Shown here one piece after another: positions 1 to 5,337 of a stretch of DNA of 6,034 bases. The notes beneath the pieces are model-generated. The model was not told where the DNA came from. It searched no databases and was given only the letters and a program-made list of their open reading frames with translations. The first letter of the stretch is position 1. Each line of letters opens with the position of its first letter. This DNA comes from Deltaproteobacteria bacterium (GTDB lineage Bacteria > Desulfobacterota > Desulfuromonadia > Desulfuromonadales > Geothermobacteraceae). The stretch is taken from positions 1 to 6,034 of the forward strand of contig RFIO01000413.1 of NCBI GenBank assembly GCA_003695205.1, written 5' to 3'. The position numbers and the translations under genes are program-made.

Positions 1-2
1 GG

Positions 3-2660
3 CTACATAAGCGCCCGTATGCGCTCCAGGCTCTTCTGCAGCACCTCCAGCTTCTCCCGGGCGGCCGCCTGCTTGGCCCGGTCCTTCTCCAGCACGTGGG
101 CGGGCGCGTTGGCGACAAACTTCTCGTTGGAGAGCTTTTTATCGAAGAAATCGACATCCTTCTGCGCTTTGGCAATCTCCTTGCCCAGTCGCTTTTCCTC
201 CTCTGCCAGGTCGATCAGTCCCGCGAGCGGAACCAGAATCTCAACCAACCCGGCCACCTGGGTCGCCGACTGGGCCGGGCGCTCGACGCCGACGCCGAAG
301 GTCAGCTCGTCCACCTTGGCAAGGCTGCGGATGTAACCCTCCCCGTGGCGCACCACATCGACGGCGGCCTCGTCCCTGCAATCGAGGACCACGGCGATTT
401 TGCGGCTGGGTGCGATATCCATTTCACCACGGATATTGCGGATGCCGCGGATCACCTCCATCACCTGCTCCATGCGTTCGGCCTGGTCGGCATCAGCTCC
501 CAGACTGTCCGTGTCGGGATAGCCGGTCTGCATGATGTAACGGCTCGGCCGCTCACCCGGCAGCGCCTGCCAAATCTCCTCGGTCACAAAGGGCATGAAG
601 GGATGCAGCAGTCGCAGCAGTTGCTCCAGGACGGTGTAGAGGACGGCCTGCACACGCTGCCGGGCGTCGGCATCATCCCCGTAGAGGTCGTCCTTGACCA
701 GTTCAACGTACCAGTCGCAGAACTGGTGCCAGGTAAAGCTGTAGAGCGCGGAAGCGGCATCGTTGAACTTGTATTCGTCCAGCGCCTGCCGGGTCTGGCC
801 GATGGTCTCCCTCAGCCGGGTGAGAATCCACTGGTCGGCGGCGGACAGTTCGAAATCGGCCGGGCGACAGCCGGCAGGATCAAAACCCTCCAGGTTCATC
901 AGGGCGAAGCGGCTGGCATTCCACAACTTGTTGACGAAGTTGCGATAGCCGGCAATGCGGTCGGTCGACAGCTTGATATCTCGTCCCATGGCGGCGAATG
1001 CGGCCAGGGTGAAGCGGAAGGCATCGGTACCGTAGTCGTCGATCACGGTCAGCGGATCGATAACATTCCCCTTGCTCTTGCTCATCTTCTGACCCTGGGC
1101 GTCCCGCACCAGGGCGTGGATGTAGACCTCTTTGAAGGGGACCTCGCCCATGAACTTCAGGCCCATCATCATCATGCGGGCCACCCAGAAAAAGAGGATA
1201 TCGAAGCCGGTGACCAGGCAGGAGGTCGGGTAGAACTTTTTCAGGGTATCGGTCTGTTCTGGCCAGCCCATGGTCGAGAAGGGCCACAGGGCCGAGGAGA
1301 ACCAGGTGTCGAGCACGTCGGTTTCACGCCGGATATTGGCACTGCCGCAGTGGGCGCAGGTTGCGGCATCCTCGCGTGACACGGTGATCTCGTCGCAGTC
1401 GTCACAGAACCAGGCCGGTATCTGATGCCCCCACCAGATCTGCCGGCTGATGCACCAGTCCTGGATGTTGTGCATCCATTCGTAGTAGGTCTTGGTCCAG
1501 TGTTCGGGCACGATGCGGGTGCGTCCGTCCTCGACCGCCCTGATGGCCTCTTCGGCCAGCGGACCGACCTTGACATACCACTGCTTGGACAGCCAGGGTT
1601 CGATGACCGAGTGGCAGCGGTAGCATTCGCCCACCGCGTTGGCGTGATCCTCGACCCGCTCGAGCAGCCCCCGGGCCTCGAGATCCTCGAGAACGCGCTT
1701 GCGGGCCTCGTCGCGGCCAAGCCCCCTGTAGGGGCCGCCATTCTCGTTGACCACGGCGGATTCATCGAAGATGTTGATTTCTTCAAGATTGTGACGCTTG
1801 CCGACTTCAAAGTCGTTGAAGTCGTGAGCCGGCGTGATCTTGACCACCCCGGTGCCAAACTCCCGGTCGACATACTCGTCGGCGATGATGGGAATTTCGC
1901 GATCCACAAGGGGCAGCAGCACCTTCTGACCGACCAGTCCGGCATAGCGCTCATCCTCCGGATGCACCGCGACAGCGGTGTCACCCAGCATGGTCTCCGG
2001 CCTGGTGGTCGCGACCACGAGATGACGGTCGCTGCCAATCACCGGGTAGCGCAGGTGCCAGATGTGCCCCTTGCGGTCCTCGTGTTCGACCTCAAGATCG
2101 GACAGGGCGGTATGGCAACGCGGACACCAGTTGATCAGCCGGTTGGCCCGATAGATCAGCCCCTGCTCATAGAGGGTGACGAAGACTTCACGGACCGCCT
2201 TCGACAGCCCCTCGTCCATGGTAAAACGCTCCCGGCGCCAGTCGCAGGAGGCGCCAAGCCGTTTGAGCTGATTGATAATCTGACCGCCGGACTCCTCGCG
2301 CCACTGCCAGACCCGCTCGATGAAGGCCTCCCGGCCGAGGTCATGCCGGTCACGATTCTCGGCCGCAAGCTGCTTTTCCACCACGTTCTGGGTGGCAATC
2401 CCGGCATGGTCGGTGCCGGGCATCCACAGGACCTCGTGCCCGGTCATGCGCTTGTAGCGGCACAGAACATCCTGCAGGGTATTGTTGAGGGCGTGCCCCA
2501 TGTGCAGCACCCCGGTGACATTGGGCGGAGGGATAACGATGGAATAATGCGGCCGCGGTGAATTTTCATCGGCATGGAAGCAGCCGTCCTCTTCCCACTG
2601 CCGGTACCACTTCAGCTCAACGTCACTCGGTTCGTATCCCTTTGGCAGTCCCTGGTCCAT
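3..2660 (-). CDS. valS: Valyl-tRNA synthetase (ValRS), complete
   Basis: Cytoplasmic class I aminoacyl-tRNA synthetase that charges tRNA-Val with valine, using ATP, and hydrolyses mischarged Thr-tRNA in its editing domain. The 885 residues fit the usual bacterial length. Visible in order: catalytic PPPNVTGVLHMGHA with the HIGH-type HMGH at 53-56; the editing domain with TTRPETMLGD (218-227) and GTGVVKITPAHD (269-280); catalytic core sequence DWCISRQIWWGHQIP (401-415); KMSKS at 525-529; an anticodon-binding helical domain from about 604 to 755; and a charged C-terminal coiled-coil arm from about 815 to 885. Four CxxC pairs (179/182, 346/349, 419/422, 435/438) suggest zinc knuckles. The ATG start begins MDQGLPKGYEPSDVELKWY, the normal ValRS N-terminus; AAGG five bases upstream is a modest Shine-Dalgarno. 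The stop is TAG. All motifs are intact. It is probably transcribed from its own promoter at 2705-2733. The sequence style resembles Desulfuromonadia ValRS (inference from memory). Confidence 0.98.
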   Translation of the reverse strand: MDQGLPKGYEPSDVELKWYRQWEEDGCFHADENSPRPHYSIVIPPPNVTGVLHMGHALNNTLQDVLCRYKRMTGHEVLWMPGTDHAGIATQNVVEKQLAAENRDRHDLGREAFIERVWQWREESGGQIINQLKRLGASCDWRRERFTMDEGLSKAVREVFVTLYEQGLIYRANRLINWCPRCHTALSDLEVEHEDRKGHIWHLRYPVIGSDRHLVVATTRPETMLGDTAVAVHPEDERYAGLVGQKVLLPLVDREIPIIADEYVDREFGTGVVKITPAHDFNDFEVGKRHNLEEINIFDESAVVNENGGPYRGLGRDEARKRVLEDLEARGLLERVEDHANAVGECYRCHSVIEPWLSKQWYVKVGPLAEEAIRAVEDGRTRIVPEHWTKTYYEWMHNIQDWCISRQIWWGHQIPAWFCDDCDEITVSREDAATCAHCGSANIRRETDVLDTWFSSALWPFSTMGWPEQTDTLKKFYPTSCLVTGFDILFFWVARMMMMGLKFMGEVPFKEVYIHALVRDAQGQKMSKSKGNVIDPLTVIDDYGTDAFRFTLAAFAAMGRDIKLSTDRIAGYRNFVNKLWNASRFALMNLEGFDPAGCRPADFELSAADQWILTRLRETIGQTRQALDEYKFNDAASALYSFTWHQFCDWYVELVKDDLYGDDADARQRVQAVLYTVLEQLLRLLHPFMPFVTEEIWQALPGERPSRYIMQTGYPDTDSLGADADQAERMEQVMEVIRGIRNIRGEMDIAPSRKIAVVLDCRDEAAVDVVRHGEGYIRSLAKVDELTFGVGVERPAQSATQVAGLVEILVPLAGLIDLAEEEKRLGKEIAKAQKDVDFFDKKLSNEKFVANAPAHVLEKDRAKQAAAREKLEVLQKSLERIRALM

Positions 2661-2689
2661 CTTCGCCTTGCCTCACTTGCAGATTGGGT

Positions 2690-2723
2690 AAAAAAGAAGT
2701 GGGGATTCTAGCAATCCCCACTT
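2690..2723 (-). terminator. Intrinsic terminator between receiver gene and valS
   Basis: On the minus strand, AAGTGGGGATT pairs perfectly with AATCCCCACTT (11 bp) across the 5-base loop GCTAG. A C and then six T follow. This is the classical layout of a rho-independent terminator for transcripts arriving from the receiver/CheW genes. The T-run is on the minus-strand exit side only, so it is directional. The arms are not purely GC (6 of 11 pairs are AT), so efficiency may be moderate. The hairpin shares bases with the proposed valS promoter; transcripts starting there would lack its 5' arm and could not form it. Confidence 0.75.
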
Positions 2724-2733
2724 GCGGCGTCAA
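2705..2733 (-). promoter_or_regulatory. Probable sigma70-type promoter of valS
   Basis: Minus strand: -35 TTGACG (2728-2733), a 17-bp spacer, and -10 TAGAAT (2705-2710) preceded by TGC, an extended -10 element. Both hexamers match the consensus at five of six positions, with optimal spacing. A short A-run and T-run lie just upstream of the -35 (about 2741-2756) and could act as a weak UP element. The predicted start is near 2697-2700, giving a leader of about 40 bases, too short for a T-box or similar tRNA-sensing leader. The bases after the -10 (CCCCACT) make a GC-rich discriminator, a feature often seen at stringently controlled promoters; that link is inference. Confidence 0.65.
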
Positions 2734-2791
2734 TGACACCAAAACTCAGATTTTCCGCGGCAAAACCGCTGCCGACCCGGATGAGCACGAA

Positions 2792-2882
2792 CTGTTCACG
2801 AAAGCCTTCGCGGCAACCGGCGCTGGCCCGTCATTTCTGGCCGTGCCCCCTCACCGGTTTCGCGACGAACCCTCATGAACAG
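2792..2882 (-). repeat. Long imperfect inverted repeat after the receiver gene stop codon
   Basis: The minus strand reads CTGTTCATGAGGGTT starting seven bases after the receiver stop codon, and GGCTTTCGTGAACAG about 60 bases later. As RNA these can pair over 15 positions, 10 Watson-Crick and 5 G-U. Further in, AACCGG (ending at 2854) can pair with CCGGTT (starting at 2820). The outer arms share 9 of 10 bases as DNA (ctgttcacga and tcatgaacag on the plus strand). No T-run follows, so it is not a classical terminator. It could be a stabilising 3'-UTR structure, part of a small RNA, or chance in GC-rich DNA. Confidence 0.4.
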
Positions 2883-2888
2883 TCCGGG

Positions 2889-4379
2889 CTAGACGGCCTC
2901 GCGTATCTTGCGAAGTTCCTCCTTGATATAACTCTCGGCCAGGTCGGGAACGACCTCCCAGGCGATGCGCTCCAGAACGGTTCCGGCCAGCTGTTCAATC
3001 ACGCGCCCGGCAACCTTCTCGACAATTGCCTCGATGGCAGCCTCGTCCAGCGCCGCGACCTGCCGCTCAACCTGTCCGGCGGAGTCGAAGGTGGCGGGCT
3101 CTTCCGAGGGTTCAGCTGCAGTTTCCAACCCGGCGGCGGCCCCGCCCTCCGGAATGACCTCGGGCTCGGTCTCGTCGCCTTCGGCCAGTTCGACCGCCTC
3201 GGGAACCTCGAATTCGGAAGCGGGAGCCTCTAGGTCTGTCGCGCCCCACTCGAAATCACTGACGTCAACCTCCTGGTCGACCGGCTCTGCCCCACCCCCA
3301 GGTTCGGCGGCCGTAACCTGCTGAGGTTCGGCCTCAACAGCGGTTTCGGTGACAGGCTCGGGTTCGGCCAGAAGTTCTTCCTCATCGATGACATCGACAT
3401 CGTCGAGATCGAAAATTTCGTCCTCCGTCTCCTGCCAGAGGTCTTCTCCCTCCGTGGCGAATGCATCGGTGGCCGAGACAGCCTGGGCTCCGGATTCGAC
3501 GGCCGCCTCGGGCTCCACGACGTCAGCGGCGGTCATTTCCGGCTCGTCGACCGCCGCCTCGGCCGGCGACAATTCGTCCTCATCGAAACTGATAGTTCCC
3601 CAGATGTCGTCATCGGCGACGGCAGGCTCCTCTGCCGCGGCCGGTTCATCCAAGGCGACGGCGGGTTCTTCCGCCGACTCAACGAGTTCCTCGACAGAAG
3701 CGACAGGCTCTTCCGCGGCAGCGACCGGTTCGGGCTCGACCGCCACCTCAGGTTCTTCGAGGTCAAACTCCTCTTCGACCAGTTCCAGGTCGGCTTCATC
3801 GACCCAGATATCCTCATCTCCGAGATCGACCACGTCTTCCTCGCCCGCCGTCACATCCACGTCCGCGGCAAAAGCAACAGGCTCGGGTTCAGCAACAGGC
3901 TCGAGTTCAGCAACAGGCTCGAGTTCAGCAACAGGCTCGAGTTCAGCAACAGGCTCGGGTTCAGCAACAGGCTCGGGTTCAGCAACGGGCTCGGGCTCCG
4001 GAGCTGCGGCCGCCTGGGCAAGCAGTTCGTCAACTTTGTCAATCAGCGCCTGGGACTCAAATGGCTTTGCGATCCAGGCATCGGCACCGGCCTGGCGGGC
4101 CTTGTCCTCGTCGAAGGGCTCGAAGGTCCCCGCCAGCAGCAGTACAGGTACCTGGCGCAGAGCGGGGTCGTTCTTGATCGCCTGGCAGAGCTCATAACCG
4201 TTCTTTCCGGGCATGTAGACATCAGCAAGGATGATATCGGGCTGATCGGCCCGGGCCCGCTCCAGGGCTGCATCACCATTGTCGACGATATCGAGATCGA
4301 AATCTTCATTGGCGAAGGTGATACCAATAACCTTCTGGATGGTGATGCTGTCATCGGCCAGCAGCAGTCTCTTGCCCAT
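2889..4379 (-). CDS. Receiver-domain protein with long acidic linker and C-terminal helical module
   Basis: A 496-residue single-receiver protein without a DNA-binding or enzymatic output domain. The REC domain (about 1-120) keeps the acidic pair D9/D10, the predicted phosphoacceptor D53 (LADVYMPGKNG) and K105 (AKPF). The position matching the CheY switch Thr87 is Ala83, and the position matching Tyr106 is Trp102. Residues 121-433 are rich in Glu, Pro, Val, Ala and Asp and probably disordered; they include seven tandem hexapeptides (129-170) and four Trp-centred acidic motifs (W192, W260, W315, W378). The C-terminus (about 434-496) is amphipathic and helical, with ERIAWEVVPDLAE at 470-482. 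The ATG has AGGAGG six bases upstream (4386-4391). It lies 36 bases after the CheW-like gene B, so the genes are probably co-transcribed. The layout recalls polar-localisation proteins such as RomR (receiver, Pro-rich linker, helical end) and, at the C-terminus, PopZ; both are analogies, not assignments. The phosphodonor is unknown. Confidence 0.9.
   Translation of the reverse strand: MGKRLLLADDSITIQKVIGITFANEDFDLDIVDNGDAALERARADQPDIILADVYMPGKNGYELCQAIKNDPALRQVPVLLLAGTFEPFDEDKARQAGADAWIAKPFESQALIDKVDELLAQAAAAPEPEPVAEPEPVAEPEPVAELEPVAELEPVAELEPVAEPEPVAFAADVDVTAGEEDVVDLGDEDIWVDEADLELVEEEFDLEEPEVAVEPEPVAAAEEPVASVEELVESAEEPAVALDEPAAAEEPAVADDDIWGTISFDEDELSPAEAAVDEPEMTAADVVEPEAAVESGAQAVSATDAFATEGEDLWQETEDEIFDLDDVDVIDEEELLAEPEPVTETAVEAEPQQVTAAEPGGGAEPVDQEVDVSDFEWGATDLEAPASEFEVPEAVELAEGDETEPEVIPEGGAAAGLETAAEPSEEPATFDSAGQVERQVAALDEAAIEAIVEKVAGRVIEQLAGTVLERIAWEVVPDLAESYIKEELRKIREAV
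3874..3999 (-). repeat. Seven tandem 18-bp units encoding (P/L)EPVAE hexapeptides
   Basis: Seven consecutive 18-bp units lie inside the receiver gene's linker. The coding-strand unit is TGAACCCGAGCCTGTTGC, reading E-P-E-P-V-A in frame. Units 3874-3891, 3946-3963 and 3964-3981 are identical; 3892-3909, 3910-3927 and 3928-3945 are identical to each other and differ from the others by one C-to-T change (CCC to CTC, Pro to Leu); 3982-3999 is slightly diverged. Because the unit is a multiple of three, gain or loss of copies keeps the reading frame. Near-perfect DNA identity points to recent amplification by slippage or recombination. Confidence 0.95.
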
Positions 4380-4415
4380 GGAAAGCCTCCTCGTCTTGTT
4401 TGACGGCAGCCACCG

Positions 4416-4814
4416 TCACATACATTGAACCGGGATCAGGCGGTCGATCTCGAGCAGCGGCCACCGCGACCCCCGGCTTGCAACCCAACCCGTCTGCCAA
4501 TCGGCAGCCGGTTCGTCATCGGCATCCTCCCCGGTCCGGTCGACAGCCAGAACGGTCGGAACATCTGATACCGGCAGACCGATAACGCCTGACCGGCTGT
4601 GCACGATCACAAGGTAGCCGGCCTCGCCCCCCGGCGGCCCGGGTGTTCCCGGCTCCAGAATCACCACCGGTTTTTCATCGAGCAGACAGACACCGGCGAA
4701 AGGCTCCGGAATCTGGGGCAATCGAAACAGGGGCGGCATCTCGACCACCCGGTCAACCCGGTCTGCCTCCAGCGCCAGATCCAGCCTTCCCGTCTTCAGC
4801 AGAAAGGCCTTCAT
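4416..4814 (-). CDS. Short divergent CheW-like protein (gene B)
   Basis: A 132-residue cytoplasmic protein with no signal peptide or membrane segment. It looks like a degenerate CheW/SH3-like fold: an N-terminal strand pair (AFLLKTGRLDLALEADRVDRVVE), RLPQIPEPFAG at 31-41, a strand GVCLLDEKPVVIL (41-53) where CheW normally has G-V-x-N-L-R-G, a central strand IGLPVSDVPTVL (78-89), and a final strand ending WPLLEIDRLI (118-127). CheW is usually 150-170 residues, so this is short, and the conserved Arg of the NLRG motif is absent. An acidic loop (about 93-105) replaces part of the second subdomain. The ATG is fixed by a strong GGAGG six bases upstream (4821-4825) and overlaps the TGA of gene A (ATGA), implying translational coupling. 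CheW proteins bridge receptors and CheA; whether this one can is doubtful. It may instead bind the receiver protein encoded next (inference). Confidence 0.85.
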   Translation of the reverse strand: MKAFLLKTGRLDLALEADRVDRVVEMPPLFRLPQIPEPFAGVCLLDEKPVVILEPGTPGPPGGEAGYLVIVHSRSGVIGLPVSDVPTVLAVDRTGEDADDEPAADWQTGWVASRGSRWPLLEIDRLIPVQCM

Positions 4815-5269
4815 GTCGACCCTCCGGCTTCAGCGAATCCGGCAAAGAAGTTCCGCCCGCAGACAACCATCACCTCGGCGTTCCGAACCGCCAGGCGCCC
4901 ATAGAGCAGGTCGGGGCTTCTCAGGATCTCCGGCACATCGTGCAGTATAAAGCCTTCGGCCGGGAAAATGCCAACAATATCGTCAACAAGCAGCCCATGC
5001 AGGGCCCTGTCCGCCTCCACCACCAGCAGGTGCCGGCAATGGCCTTCATGGCTCTGGCGCCAACCGGGCAACTGCGAAAGCGGCTGCGCGAAAAGAGAAC
5101 GTCCCTGCCAGACGATCAGGCCTCCAAGGCAGGAATCACCTTCGGTCCAGGCAACCGAATCGGCCTCGAGGACCTCCCGCAGCAAGGCAACGGGAATCGC
5201 CAGCCTCAGTTCTCCGCACCGAGCCACCAGATAGAATTGTCGCGATTCGGCCATGGCACTCAAGTTCAT
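4811..5269 (-). CDS. CheW-like protein (gene A)
   Basis: About 152 residues from the ATG at 5269; soluble, with no membrane segment. The CheW fold is recognisable: RQFYLVARCGELRLAIPV (10-27) matches the opening strands and the helix REVLEA follows; GLIVWQG (50-56) replaces the usual G-V-x-N-L-R-G, losing the conserved Arg; LLVVEADRALHGLLVDDIVG (81-100) matches the second-subdomain strand with its V-D-x-V core; GRLAVRNAEVMVVCG (124-138) is the closing strand. CheW couples chemoreceptors to the CheA kinase; no such partners are in this window. The start is uncertain: ATG 5269 and ATG 5254 (MAESRQFYLV) both lack a good Shine-Dalgarno, and a TTG at 5290 is also open. The shorter form begins only four residues before the conserved domain and would suit the promoter proposed at 5272-5301. 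The TGA stop overlaps the ATG of gene B by four bases. Confidence 0.85.
   Translation of the reverse strand: MNLSAMAESRQFYLVARCGELRLAIPVALLREVLEADSVAWTEGDSCLGGLIVWQGRSLFAQPLSQLPGWRQSHEGHCRHLLVVEADRALHGLLVDDIVGIFPAEGFILHDVPEILRSPDLLYGRLAVRNAEVMVVCGRNFFAGFAEAGGST
4821..4825 (-). promoter_or_regulatory. Ribosome binding site of CheW-like gene B
   Basis: GGAGG on the minus strand, six bases before the ATG at 4814, lies inside the last codons of gene A. With the ATGA stop/start overlap it fixes the start of gene B and allows both re-initiation by ribosomes finishing gene A and independent entry. Confidence 0.8.
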
Positions 5270-5271
5270 TA

Positions 5272-5301
5272 AAGCTAGCAAACACCACAACGCGATGTCA
5301 A
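5272..5301 (-). promoter_or_regulatory. Possible promoter of the CheW-like/receiver genes
   Basis: Minus strand: a perfect -35 TTGACA (5296-5301), an 18-bp spacer, and a weak -10 TAGCTT (5272-5277) preceded by TGC as an extended -10. The start would fall near 5264-5266, just past the ATG at 5269, which would favour initiation at the ATG at 5254 with a leader of about ten bases. The spacer end TTTGCTAG resembles ATTGCTAG at the valS promoter. With a 3/6 -10 match this is tentative; read-through from the dgt-like gene 68 bases upstream is an alternative, since no terminator is visible in the gap. Confidence 0.35.
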
Positions 5302-5337
5302 GCGTCCCAAGGTCAAAGACTCTTGTTTTCCAGTCAG

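Noticed and set aside
96..1379. Long plus-strand open frame (427 codons) antisense to valS
   Set aside because: It mirrors the valS codons and has no recognisable protein family; high-GC codon bias keeps opposite frames open.
1425..2561. Second long plus-strand open frame (378 codons) antisense to valS
   Set aside because: Same cause: valS motifs are intact on the minus strand across the whole span, and the antisense product looks like no known family.
2661..2704. T-box or other long tRNA-sensing leader before valS
   Set aside because: The proposed leader is about 40 bases, with no room for a specifier loop or antiterminator; the only hairpin lies at the promoter.
2661..2888. Small gene or tRNA in the receiver-valS spacer
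   Set aside because: No minus-strand frame with a plausible start and ribosome site, and no tRNA cloverleaf with a T-arm GGTTCRA pattern in context; plus-strand frames here have no support.
3874..3999. CRISPR-like or intergenic satellite repeat
   Set aside because: Units are 18 bp, contiguous with no spacers, and in frame inside a coding sequence.
3349..4197. Plus-strand Ser/Thr/Ala-rich open frame opposite the receiver linker
   Set aside because: Its low-complexity serine-rich product is the antisense reading of Glu/Pro/Ala codons in the repeat-rich linker.
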